DNA of 43,118 nucleotides from an archaeon (GCA_021800855.1 JAJYYP010000005.1:1-43118); one strand, 5' to 3'; counted from the stretch's first letter, positions 23,741 through 31,322 are shown. Numbers and translations: made by a program. Notes: generated by a model from the letters alone, not told the origin.

Positions 23741-24757
23741 TCAGGGGCTCAGGAGGACCTTCCCCTGCACCTCGCGGGATTCGACTATCTCGTGGGCCTC
23801 CCTCGCGGAGCTGAGCGGGAGGTTCCTGTACACAGCGGGCTTCAGCCTTCCTGAGACAGCAAGCTCCATGACCGCTCTCAGGTCTTCCCTAGACTGGCCG
23901 TAGACCCCCATCAGCTTCAGCTCGTCCTGATACACTCTGCGGACGTCGACTTCGGATTTCGCCCCCGAAGTGAGACCGAGAGAGACCATCCGCCCTCCCT
24001 TCGCGAGGCAGTCGAGGCTGGTGGACCACGTATCCCCCCCAACGTGGTCGAAGACCACCGAAACGCCGAGCCCGGCGGTGAGGGCGCGGACCTTCTCTGC
24101 AAGGTCGACAGACTTGACGACCACGGAGTCTGCCCCCAGAGACTTCACGAATCCGCTCTTCCTTTCATCACCTACCACTGCGATTACGGTCGCTCCGAGG
24201 TGCTTGGCGACCTGGACCGCAGCGTGGCCAAGGCCACCAGCGGCCCCCCAGACGAGGACGGTATCCCCCCTGCTGACCCCTGCCTTCCCCACGAGGCCGT
24301 TCCAAGCAGTCCCGAAGTTTACAGGAAGGCACGCAGCGGTCTCAGGGTCGAGGTCACCCATGGGGATGAGATTGGCAGCCGGAACCTTGACGAGCTCTGC
24401 GTACCCTCCGTCCGTCGCGACCCCGACGAATCCCCTCGATAGGCAAAGGTTCAGCCTGCCCTGGCGGCAATAGACGCACGACCCGTCGGAGAGTACCGGA
24501 TAGACCAAGACCCTGTCCCCAGGCATGGTCCCCTTGACCCCCGGCCCTGAAGATACTACCTCGCCTGAGATGTCTGTCCCTGGGATGTGCGGCAGAGACG
24601 TCTTGTATCTTCCGCTCCTTGCCCATACGTCGATCCGGTTGACGCCACAGAGGGACACGCGCAGGACGACCTCTGAAGGACCCGCTTCGGGGTCACGGAC
24701 TTCCTTGTAGGAGAGGACCTCCGGCCCTCCAGGTGTTTCGAACTGCGCTGCTTTCAT
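23741..24757 (-). CDS. Zinc-type alcohol dehydrogenase / quinone reductase family
   Basis: MDR-family oxidoreductase, 338 residues. N-terminal GroES-like domain with CGVNRIDVWARSG and HIPGTDISGEV, structural-zinc lobe GSCVYCRQGRLNLC (three Cys; the usual first Cys is replaced), then the Rossmann domain VLVWGAAGGLGHAAVQVAKHLGA. The usual catalytic-zinc His in GHE is replaced by GTD, as in quinone-oxidoreductase-like members, so a zinc-free NADPH-dependent reductase is possible. Follows the symporter by 32 bases and may be co-transcribed. Confidence 0.87.
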   Translation of the reverse strand: MKAAQFETPGGPEVLSYKEVRDPEAGPSEVVLRVSLCGVNRIDVWARSGRYKTSLPHIPGTDISGEVVSSGPGVKGTMPGDRVLVYPVLSDGSCVYCRQGRLNLCLSRGFVGVATDGGYAELVKVPAANLIPMGDLDPETAACLPVNFGTAWNGLVGKAGVSRGDTVLVWGAAGGLGHAAVQVAKHLGATVIAVVGDERKSGFVKSLGADSVVVKSVDLAEKVRALTAGLGVSVVFDHVGGDTWSTSLDCLAKGGRMVSLGLTSGAKSEVDVRRVYQDELKLMGVYGQSREDLRAVMELAVSGRLKPAVYRNLPLSSAREAHEIVESREVQGKVLLSP

Positions 24758-24789
24758 TCTTCGACCGTCTGGAAGGGCGGCTACTTACA

Positions 24790-26277
24790 TTAAGCGCCCT
24801 GCGTCGCGACGGCCCTGGGCCTTGATGCAAGTGTCGCGACAAGGACTATGGCCAGGTTGAAGGCCAACGCCGTCGCTCCCACGTAGAAGGCCCCGAAAGG
24901 CGGGGTGTTGAAGAAAGAGGTTGACCACGTGCCGAACTTGTTTGCATCCGCCATCAAGTAGACTCCGAGAAGCTCGCTAACCACCAGTCCGACGATGAGC
25001 CCGTACTTGTTCAACCTGTTCGTGATAAGGCCGCCGAATATTGAGGGGAGGGTCTGGACCACGAGGATCGTCCCGAAGAGCTGCAGTTGGACGGCGTACG
25101 TCGAATTGACCACGAAGACGAACGCCAGTGCGATGAACTTGAAGGCAACGGACGCCCACTTTGCTATCTGTGTCTCACCTGTCGGAGACAGGTTGGGCTT
25201 GAAGACCTTGACTATGTTCCTAGTGAGCAAGTTCGCCTGGGAGATGGCCATGATCGCTGCCGGGACGAGGCCACCGATGAAGATCCCCAGGAAGGCTATC
25301 CCTGCAGCCCAAGGCGGTAAAACACTCTGTATTATGGATGGGACGACGAGGAGGCCGCTCCCACCGTTCGCTTTCACGAAGTGGAGCGCCGCAGTGTTTC
25401 CATAGATGACTACACCGTACAACGCGAGCAACCCGAGCCCAATACCATAGATCGGAAGGAGAGCGGAACTCTTCCTCACCTTTTCTGCGTCCTGCGCGCT
25501 GAGGACCCCGTTCATCGCATGCGGATACAGGTAAAGCGCCAGCGCGCTCACGATGAAGATGCTCCAGTAGGCGTTCTCCAGTGCTGGAGCCAAGGTGGAA
25601 TACACAGGCTTAGCGGTGAAGCCGGCAGAGAAGCCCCCGCCGATAGCCACCGCCGCAATCACCGCGATGACCCCCCCGAATATCAGAATGTCCTTCAGGA
25701 CCGCCGTTAGGGTGGCTCCTCTGAGCCCGCTCGTGTACGTGAAAGCTGCGAGGACTACGAATGCGATGATGAGCGATATCTCAGAGTCCGTCGTCACATT
25801 TGAAACGCCGGCTAGCATCGTGGTCAGGACGGCCTGCATCCCCACTATCTGTAACGCGATGTAGGGGAGCTCGGCGACTATCCCCACAATGGCGATCAGT
25901 ATGGCCAGAGTCGTGCTGTTGAACGTCCCTTTCGCGAAGTCGGCCCCGGTGATGTACCCTTTTTCGCGTGTGATGCGCCAGAACTTCGGCATGAACAGGA
26001 TGGCTATCCCGAACGTCAGAGCGACATAGGGGACAGCGAAATTGTAAATGGCTCCCTTCGCGTAGACCCCGGACGGAATCGCGATGAAAGTGTACGCCGT
26101 GTAGAGGTCAGCGCCTACGAGGAACCAGACCAGATACGTCCCCATCCTCCTCCCCGCGAGCGCCCACTCGCTGAGGTTGTTCATGTCGCCCCGCCTCCAG
26201 CGCGACCCAAAGAACCCGAGGGCGACGAAGACGACAAAGAGCGCGAGGAAGGCGACTACGCCGTCTATAGCCATCAT
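24790..26277 (-). CDS. Sodium:solute symporter (SSS family)
   Basis: Inner-membrane transporter of about 13 helices, 495 residues. N-terminal FFGSRWRRGDMNNLSEWALAGRRMG followed by TAYTFIAIPSGVYAKG is the SSS start; ALALYLYPHAMNGVLSA sits in the central region typical of the family. Substrates of this branch include organic acids such as pantothenate, acetate or proline; which one is unknown. Preceded by a DUF3311 gene one base away, the pairing commonly seen for this SSS branch. ATG at 26277 or three bases later. Confidence 0.92.
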   Translation of the reverse strand: MMAIDGVVAFLALFVVFVALGFFGSRWRRGDMNNLSEWALAGRRMGTYLVWFLVGADLYTAYTFIAIPSGVYAKGAIYNFAVPYVALTFGIAILFMPKFWRITREKGYITGADFAKGTFNSTTLAILIAIVGIVAELPYIALQIVGMQAVLTTMLAGVSNVTTDSEISLIIAFVVLAAFTYTSGLRGATLTAVLKDILIFGGVIAVIAAVAIGGGFSAGFTAKPVYSTLAPALENAYWSIFIVSALALYLYPHAMNGVLSAQDAEKVRKSSALLPIYGIGLGLLALYGVVIYGNTAALHFVKANGGSGLLVVPSIIQSVLPPWAAGIAFLGIFIGGLVPAAIMAISQANLLTRNIVKVFKPNLSPTGETQIAKWASVAFKFIALAFVFVVNSTYAVQLQLFGTILVVQTLPSIFGGLITNRLNKYGLIVGLVVSELLGVYLMADANKFGTWSTSFFNTPPFGAFYVGATALAFNLAIVLVATLASRPRAVATQGA

Positions 26278-26278
26278 G

Positions 26279-26479
26279 TCAGCCTTTCCTCCCTAGCAAC
26301 AAAGCGGCGATGAAGAAGAGGACTGCGCTGATGGCAAGCCAGACGGTCTGATACCACCAAAAGAATGGGACTCCCCCCCACATCGGGTTCACAACATTGT
26401 ACGATGGGATGGCGAAGTACACAAAGAACGGAATCGCGATCAGTATGCCAGCCAGGGCATCTTTCGACTTCACGCGCAC
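26279..26479 (-). CDS. DUF3311 small membrane protein, symporter partner
   Basis: 66 residues with two hydrophobic helices (about 9-26 and 43-62) and the motif NPMWGGVPFFWWYQTVWL, typical of DUF3311, a small protein usually encoded right before an SSS transporter. GTG start at 26479; CTTATATC (26506-26499) lies 24 bases upstream, so the mRNA is probably leaderless. It is the first gene of the transporter unit. The function is presumed to be a small symporter subunit. Confidence 0.88.
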   Translation of the reverse strand: MRVKSKDALAGILIAIPFFVYFAIPSYNVVNPMWGGVPFFWWYQTVWLAISAVLFFIAALLLGRKG

Positions 26480-27054
26480 AGACTCTACACAAAGACTGGA
26501 TATAAGATTGAGCGAACGCCGAGTCTAATGGGAGAGAGTTGGACAACTGTCGAATCAGAAGCCTCAGGCAAGGCTTCAAGCGTGGGGGTCTGCCGGGGGA
26601 AACCTTTAGTCAGGGATGGGGCGTTGTCCTTCAAGTCCATCATCTCGCGATAATACCCCCGTAGTCCTCTTTGTGAAGTGATGGCGGTAGAGGGAGACTT
26701 TTGTTTCGAGGCGCAAGAGGTACTCGTGGACCCTCTGAGCCGCATCCTCCCTCTTTGCCATGGCTTCCGCCACCAGGCCCTATCCCGACTCTACGTCCTT
26801 CGAGGCGAAGATGACTATAAGGGAGGTCATGGCGTGGTCGTCGACGGCGTCCTCGCCCCTGCTGCCCGACTTCAGGCCGGCCAGCCTCCCTAGGAACGAG
26901 TTCGGGCCGCCGCCTGTAGCGACGATTACGGAGCCACATTCTAGCTCGACCGTATGCCCGGTGGGGACTGGGATCCTCCTCCCCGCGCAAGCGTCCGCGA
27001 CAGAGGAGACCCAGCCAGGCCTGGTCCGATCGACGTGGATTCAGAAGAGATTTG
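26480..27054. other. Stretch without a confident gene; coding-like minus frames
   Basis: 575 bases between DUF3311 and the tRNA. The minus strand has an open frame from about 27033 to a TAG at 26780-26782 with GC-rich third positions and ordinary-looking protein (for example SVIVATGGGPNSFLGRLAG), but no ATG, GTG or TTG before its middle. Seven bases past its stop, a GTG at 26773 or ATG at 26761 opens a 51-55 residue frame ending at 26606 (MAKREDAAQRVHEYLLRLE and on). Either a degraded gene or two small genes with an unusual start. The remaining 26480-26605 shows nothing I can name. Confidence 0.35.
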
Positions 27055-27184
27055 CGGGCCTGGTGGGATTCGAATTCGCGGGCGTGCTTGCGCCTCCCAC
27101 GGCATGCTGGTGACTCCCACAAGCTAGCTAAGAGCCAGCCGCTTTCAGGTCGCTTTCGCACTAACCTGGCTGAGCCACAGGCCC
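27055..27184 (-). tRNA. trnK-CUU: tRNA-Lys(CUU) with three introns
   Basis: Acceptor strands GGGCCTG (27184-27178) and CAGGCCC (27062-27056) pair, with G27055 as discriminator and no encoded CCA. Anticodon stem GCTGG pairs perfectly with CCAGC only after removing 27128-27112 (17 bases, position 37/38); the loop is CTCTTAA with anticodon CTT at 27132-27130. T stem GTGGG pairs with CCCAC and loop TTCGAAT only after removing 27095-27075 (21 bases, position 53/54). The D arm needs 27161-27145 (17 bases, +/-1) removed, near position 22. Each junction can be drawn as a bulge-helix-bulge: CTCT/GGAG, CGTG/CGCG and AGGT/ACCT central helices with 3-base bulges. The mature RNA is 75 bases. Confidence 0.9.
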
Positions 27185-27210
27185 ACGAAACCAGCGCGCC
27201 ATTCCTCTGA

Positions 27211-27220
27211 ATTAAAAGCA
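27211..27220 (-). promoter_or_regulatory. tRNA-Lys promoter, box A
   Basis: TGCTTTTAAT on the minus strand lies about 30 bases before the tRNA 5' end, the normal distance for an archaeal tRNA promoter that starts a few bases upstream of the mature end. Confidence 0.6.
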
Positions 27221-27349
27221 TTCGTGCGGGGGACGTCGTTGGACCCCTCGGCCTCCATCGCTCGAGCCGGAGCGGCTGCAGGGACAGCCCTTGGAGAGAC
27301 AACTAAGTACCTTCAGGCTTCAAATACCTCCAACGAGAGCGAAGCGTCG

Positions 27350-28390
27350 TTGGGACGACTGAGCTTCGTGGGCCTCGGTCTCGGCGCGAAGGGGATGACC
27401 ATAGAGGGCGCGGAAGAGGTAGCGGGCTCTGATATCGTGTATCTAGAGTACTACACTACCCCGCACGAGCCGGAGCTCCTGAGGGAGCTGCAGTCAGCGA
27501 CGACCAGGAATTTCACAGTGGTCGATAGGCAGTTCGTGGAAGATGGAAGCAGGATCCTCGCGGACGCGAAGGAGAAGAAGGTGGCTCTGGCCGTCCTTGG
27601 CGACCCGATGGTTGCCACCACCCATAACGAGCTTAGGGCACGGGCAATCAGGATGGGGATTGAGACGCGCGTCGTGCACTCGGCGACAATAGCTTCCGCG
27701 GCCGCCAGCGAATGTGGACTTCACTTGTACAAGTTCGCGAGGACTGTCACCGTGACGAGGGAGTCCGTGAGAAAGCTTACGCAGGTATACCATATCCTCC
27801 ACTCTAACCTCCTCGAAGGTGCCCACACCCTGCTGTTGCTCGAGTACGACGTCCAGAGGGGGGAGGGGGTGACACCGGCGGACGCCATGGCAGGGCTGCT
27901 GCTGGCCGAGGCGAACTTCAAGCACGGGGTTGTCTCTCAGGAGACTTTCGCCATAGTCGTCTCCAGGCTCGGCCGCGGAGGGAGCGGGTCGGCTGCCGGG
28001 ACGCTCGGCGAGCTCTCCAAACGTGACTTCGGGGAGCCCCCGCACAGCGTCATCGTCCCGGGCCGGCTGCACTTCTCTGAGGTGGAGGCGGTGGCGGCGA
28101 TATTCGCACTAGAGGAGAGAGCAGTCAGGAGCAACTCGGAAGGAGTGCTCAGGACAGCTCAGACGCTGGTCCCGAAGTACGTGGCCAAGACAAAGAAAGC
28201 GCTCGAGAGCCTGCAGAAGAGTCTGGGAGGCCAGTATGAACACGTCGTGGAGAACGCGGAGCTTTACCTGAGGGACGCAGAGAACTTTTTGGCGAACGGA
28301 CAGGATGAGATGGCCATGCTGAGCGTCGGGTACGCCGAAGGTCTTTTGGACTCGCTTGCGTTCGCCGGCGTGGCAAAGATAGACTGGTGA
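27350..28390 (+). CDS. dphB: Diphthine synthase fused to a DUF357 domain
   Basis: Methyltransferase of diphthamide synthesis on elongation factor 2, about 346 residues from a TTG at 27350. The start LSFVGLGLGAKGMTIEGAEEV and VYLEYYTT, then LAVLGDPMVATTHNELRARA, are DphB (SAM tetrapyrrole-methylase fold); SVIVPGRLHFSEVEAVAAIF ends the catalytic part near residue 255. The last ~85 residues (AELYLRDAENFLANGQDEMA and GYAEGLLDSLAFAG) match the helical DUF357 domain of archaea. The frame is open upstream to 27224, but TTCAAATA at 27319-27326 fits the TTG start. The next gene follows after three bases. Confidence 0.88.
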   Translation: MGRLSFVGLGLGAKGMTIEGAEEVAGSDIVYLEYYTTPHEPELLRELQSATTRNFTVVDRQFVEDGSRILADAKEKKVALAVLGDPMVATTHNELRARAIRMGIETRVVHSATIASAAASECGLHLYKFARTVTVTRESVRKLTQVYHILHSNLLEGAHTLLLLEYDVQRGEGVTPADAMAGLLLAEANFKHGVVSQETFAIVVSRLGRGGSGSAAGTLGELSKRDFGEPPHSVIVPGRLHFSEVEAVAAIFALEERAVRSNSEGVLRTAQTLVPKYVAKTKKALESLQKSLGGQYEHVVENAELYLRDAENFLANGQDEMAMLSVGYAEGLLDSLAFAGVAKIDW

Positions 28391-28393
28391 CAG

Positions 28394-28993
28394 ATGAAAA
28401 GCAAGAAGATCCTTGCGGCGATATTTTCAATCAGGGTAGCCGGGAGGAGGGCGGGGACCAAGGAACTCGCTGAGAGGCTCGGGCTGAGCCAAAAGGAAGC
28501 GAGAACCGAGCTCAGGAACCTGTCGCGGCTCGGGCTGGCGAGGCTAGGGAACAAGGGAGCTGAGCTGACGCCTCAGGGCAGGAAGGCAATCAAGGTAGTC
28601 TTCATTGGAGGGGGTTTCGAGGTGATCCACTACGGGCATCTCTACACCATAGAGAAGGCCAAGAGCTTAGGAGACGTGCTCGTTGTCTCTGTAGCCCGGG
28701 ACAGCACGATCAGGAAGAGGAAGAATCGTGAGCCTCTCGTAGGAGAGAAGGATAGGTCGAAGCTCCTCTCAGCCCTCAGGTACGTCGACGCCGCCATTCT
28801 GGGCGTCGAAGGGGACATCTACATCACGCTCGAGAGGGTGGACCCAGACGTGGTCGCCCTGGGTTACGACCAGTATCACATGGAGGACGAGATAATGGCA
28901 GAATCAGCCCGGAGGGGGATGAAGCTCAGGGTGGTGCGCCTCGATACGCCCTACCCAGGCATCAAGACGAGCCGTCTACTGCGTGACTTCTAG
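28394..28993 (+). CDS. ribL: Winged-helix plus nucleotidyltransferase, FAD-synthase (RibL) type
   Basis: 199 residues in two parts. Residues 1-65 form a winged helix (TKELAERLGLSQKEARTELRNLSRLGLARLG). From residue 67 comes a cytidylyltransferase-type fold: VFIGGGFEVIHYGHLYTIEKAK with the HxGH motif at 79-82, RDSTIRKRKNREP, and the closing KTSR at 191-194, the counterpart of ISSTR. Archaeal RibL makes FAD from FMN and ATP with this fold; glycerol-3-phosphate cytidylyltransferase is the alternative. The DNA-binding-like N-terminus is an addition to the usual ~150-residue RibL. ATG at 28394, three bases after dphB. Confidence 0.78.
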   Translation: MKSKKILAAIFSIRVAGRRAGTKELAERLGLSQKEARTELRNLSRLGLARLGNKGAELTPQGRKAIKVVFIGGGFEVIHYGHLYTIEKAKSLGDVLVVSVARDSTIRKRKNREPLVGEKDRSKLLSALRYVDAAILGVEGDIYITLERVDPDVVALGYDQYHMEDEIMAESARRGMKLRVVRLDTPYPGIKTSRLLRDF

Positions 28994-29697
28994 GCCGAAC
29001 GCCCGAGCTTCTTCTCCAGCTGGGCCATGGCGTCGCTGACAGAACTGCGCCCTATCTCCTCTGCGAGCAGGCCTCTGGTGTCCTCGACGAGCATGCGAGC
29101 CACGTCAATCTTTCTCCTGGCACCGTTCACCACGTGGTCGTAGACTGCGAGCGGCGAGCAGGCCGCGTATAGGTCCTCCATGACCTCGAAGTACTTCTTG
29201 GCTCCCCCGAGGTCCCTCCCTAAAATCGAATCTAGCACCAGCCTCTTCAGCTCCCCCACCACGTCCAGGAGGCCGAGGAGGTATGCCTCGGGGGAGGAGT
29301 CGATGCTCTCCATCGAAGGTATCGGCTTCCCCTTCGCCAGCGAGACCACGACAGAGGCCTCGACCACCTCGGTCTCAGGGGAGACGACGTACCTCGATAA
29401 GGAGCCGTCCATCCCCTGTTTGAGCTCCTTCAGCAGAGACTTGGCCTTGGAAAGCTCCCTTTCAGCGTCCTTGGTCTTCCCCAAGTGGACGGATATGATC
29501 GCCCTTGAGGAGGCCGTGATGACATCCCTGCTCCCTTTGATGACCCTGTCACGACGCTCGAGCTGTTCAGAGAATCGCGCCTCCATCGCCTTCAGGGAAC
29601 GTCTGACCGCATCCAAGCTCGGCAGGGGTGGGAACAGTCGCGTCTTAAGTCTGCCATGCCCATGGGCCTCCACAGTTTTAGCGCCCCCGGCCGACAT
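28990..29697 (-). CDS. Translin-family protein
   Basis: 235-residue all-helical protein. The conserved part is in the C-terminal half: EASVVVSLAKGKPIPS, AYLLGLLDVVGELKRLVLDSI, KYFEVMEDLYAACSPLAVYD and ARRKIDVARMLVEDTRGLLAEEI, matching archaeal translin homologues, which bind RNA or single-stranded DNA. ATG at 29697 with an A/T-rich element 27 bases upstream. It converges with the nucleotidyltransferase, overlapping by four bases. Function in archaea is not established. Confidence 0.85.
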   Translation of the reverse strand: MSAGGAKTVEAHGHGRLKTRLFPPLPSLDAVRRSLKAMEARFSEQLERRDRVIKGSRDVITASSRAIISVHLGKTKDAERELSKAKSLLKELKQGMDGSLSRYVVSPETEVVEASVVVSLAKGKPIPSMESIDSSPEAYLLGLLDVVGELKRLVLDSILGRDLGGAKKYFEVMEDLYAACSPLAVYDHVVNGARRKIDVARMLVEDTRGLLAEEIGRSSVSDAMAQLEKKLGRSA

Positions 29698-29747
29698 AGC
29701 CGCTCCCGCCGGGGTTGGTTTTTATCTGCCGCCGAGCTTGTGACGCC

Positions 29748-29880
29748 GTTGCGACAGCCGGTAGGTTCGACCAGAGCGGGATCGAACGTGTGTACCTTGG
29801 CCCACGGATGGGACGGGCACCGCGCCGGGGGCCCAAGGCCAGTGCCGCCTCCACGTTCGGCCCGATTTCCCCAAATACCA
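29748..29880 (+). ncRNA. Candidate structured RNA, unassigned
   Basis: Intergenic stretch between divergent genes with strong nested pairing on either strand. Outer stem CGGG (29777-29780)/CCCG (29861-29864), then CGAACGTG (29783-29790)/CACGTTCG (29852-29859), eight perfect pairs; inner stem CCTTGG (29795-29800)/CCAAGG (29833-29838) extended by CCC/GGG. A small hairpin GGTTCGACC precedes at 29764-29772. TTTTTATC at 29719-29726 could be a box A for a plus-strand transcript starting near 29748. It is not a tRNA, 5S or recognisable RNase P or SRP RNA. The ends are guesses. Confidence 0.4.
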
Positions 29881-29954
29881 GTCAACTCGAACCCGTGGTT
29901 CGAAAGCAGGACTTATGCACTCGACGGAGCTGGCTCCACCTGAATAGCAACTAC

Positions 29955-30245
29955 GTGAAAGGCAGATCTCGCGAGTACCAGGCGATGACGAAGCTGAAGG
30001 AGGAGGGCTGGATGGTATCCAGGAGCGCCGCTTCCCACGGGGCCGTCGACGTCTTCGCAGCCAAGGACGGCAAGGTCCTGCTGGTTCAGGTCAAGAGCGG
30101 GAGGGCGAGGGCGACCAAGGAGGAACTCGGAGAGCTTGCGGAGTGGGGGAGGAACGCGAACGGGGACGCCGAGGTGTGGCATTACAAGGGGAGAGGCGAG
30201 TTGGTCAGGAGGAGGGTGTACGCGGCCAGGGGAGGGGTGTCCTGA
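29955..30245 (+). CDS. PD-(D/E)XK nuclease, Hjc-like
   Basis: 96 residues from a GTG at 29955: MKGRSREYQAMTKLKEEGWMVSRSAASHGAVDVFAAKDGKV-type sequence followed by LLVQVKSG. The Glu of REYQ, the Asp of AVDVFA and the Q-V-K of LLVQVKSG are the catalytic set of archaeal Holliday-junction resolvase-like nucleases. True Hjc is about 130 residues; this one is shorter at the C-terminus, so another nuclease role is possible. The open frame continues upstream to 29715 without family sequence. Confidence 0.78.
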   Translation: MKGRSREYQAMTKLKEEGWMVSRSAASHGAVDVFAAKDGKVLLVQVKSGRARATKEELGELAEWGRNANGDAEVWHYKGRGELVRRRVYAARGGVS

Positions 30246-30403
30246 AGCCGAAGTGCTACTTCTGCGACACCGAGCTCGAGGTGGCGCTGCACACATTCAA
30301 AGTCGGACCGAAGGATGAGCCCGTCTGCGAAGAGTGTTATGTGAAGACGGTCAACAGGATGCAGGCGAAGGCAGCGGAAGGCGAGCGACGGGACTCAAGC
30401 TGA
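30242..30403 (+). CDS. Small zinc-binding protein, unknown
   Basis: About 53 residues with CYFC near the start and CEEC at about 28-31, a four-Cys zinc site. The frame has no ATG/GTG/TTG near the conserved part; a CTG at 30242 overlaps the nuclease stop (CTGA) and is preceded by GGAGGGG seven bases before, so CTG initiation is my best guess. The stop overlaps the convergent gene by nine bases. No family recognised. Confidence 0.55.
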   Translation: MKPKCYFCDTELEVALHTFKVGPKDEPVCEECYVKTVNRMQAKAAEGERRDSS

Positions 30404-30754
30404 AGCGCATTCCCGCCTGAGCTCGTGGACCAGGACGGAACACTCGGCGATACGTTCTTCGTCGTCGCTCTCCCGATAGCAGTGCAGGGCCCTCTCATAC
30501 TCGAACAGGGCGCTGATTGCCCTGACCGTCGGCGATGCGCTCGGCTCTGAGAGGATCAGACGCCCCGCCGCCATGTACCAGCCGCCCGCGTCCGCATACT
30601 GCTCGAGCTGGAGGAAACAGGCGGCGATGGACTCGCAGGCCTCGACTTTGTGCGGGGAGGATGGGAACTTCTCGAACTGCTCCCTCAGTTGATAGACAGC
30701 AGCGTTTCCGCTTCTCATCTTGCCTGCCCCGAAGCCCTCAGTGAAGTCGCGCAA
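30395..30754 (-). CDS. TPR-like helical protein, unknown
   Basis: 119 residues, all helix in prediction by eye, with a TPR-like rhythm: KVEACESIAACFLQLEQYADAGGWYMAAG and ALFEYERALHCYRES. No catalytic motif. TTG start at 30754; an ATG at 30718 is an alternative. Function unknown, probably a protein-binding adaptor. Confidence 0.6.
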   Translation of the reverse strand: MRDFTEGFGAGKMRSGNAAVYQLREQFEKFPSSPHKVEACESIAACFLQLEQYADAGGWYMAAGRLILSEPSASPTVRAISALFEYERALHCYRESDDEERIAECSVLVHELRRECASA

Positions 30755-30833
30755 CAGTCGGGCGTGGGCAGGCGTCCCTATGTGCAGGATGCTCTAGTTT
30801 TGTTGAGCCTGGAATCAAAAGAGAAGGTGCATC

Positions 30834-31322
30834 TTAGCTGCTGTCCATTACGGCCTGGGTAGCCTCTCGGAGCCTCCGCCTTGCGAGGCCCTCGTTGAAA
30901 CGCTTCTTCTCTATGCTGGTCACCGGGTTGAGCGGCGGTATTGGGGTAGGCTTGCCCTTCTCATCCAGCGCCACATAGGTCAGGTAGCAGGACCCGGTGT
31001 GCGTCCCCTTGCGGGTGGACGGGTCCACGGCCTCGAGCCTCACTCCGATCTCCATCGAAGTGGTACCGACATAGTTCACCGCCGCCTTGAGTATCAGCAG
31101 GTCACCGACATAGACGGGGGCGTAGAAGTTCATCCGGTCGATGGAAGCCGTGACAACGTTCTTGCCTGCATGGCGCCAAGCGACGATGGCCGCTATCTCG
31201 TCCATGTATCTCATGATCGCCCCACCGAATACGTTTCCCAGCACGTTGGCGTCGGTCGGCATCATGAGCCTGGCGGTGGTCATTTCGGACTCCGACGGCG
31301 TCTTTGCCTTCAACTTCGCCAA
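30834..31322 (-). CDS. Acyl-CoA thioesterase, hotdog fold
   Basis: Hydrolyses acyl-CoA to free acid and CoA. 162 residues with TTARLMMPTDANVLGNVFGGAIMRYMDE, the typical start of YciA/ACOT thioesterases including the catalytic Asp region, then VTASIDRMNFYAPVYVGDLL. TTG start at 31322 is 29 bases from GTTTATCA (31354-31347), implying a leaderless mRNA. Stands alone between convergent and head-to-tail neighbours. Confidence 0.9.
   Translation of the reverse strand: MAKLKAKTPSESEMTTARLMMPTDANVLGNVFGGAIMRYMDEIAAIVAWRHAGKNVVTASIDRMNFYAPVYVGDLLILKAAVNYVGTTSMEIGVRLEAVDPSTRKGTHTGSCYLTYVALDEKGKPTPIPPLNPVTSIEKKRFNEGLARRRLREATQAVMDSS

Noticed and set aside
26640-27302. 220-codon minus frame running through the tRNA
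   Set aside because: It reads through the tRNA and is Arg/Gly-rich; a different minus frame there has better codon use.
29748-29903. Second intron-bearing tRNA suggested by GGTTCGA and TTCGA strings
   Set aside because: No set of acceptor and T-stem strands pairs in either strand, even allowing T-arm introns.
29715-30245. Longer (176-residue) version of the Hjc-like nuclease
   Set aside because: The first 80 residues come from the structured intergenic stretch and are not family-like; the GTG at 29955 gives the expected start.
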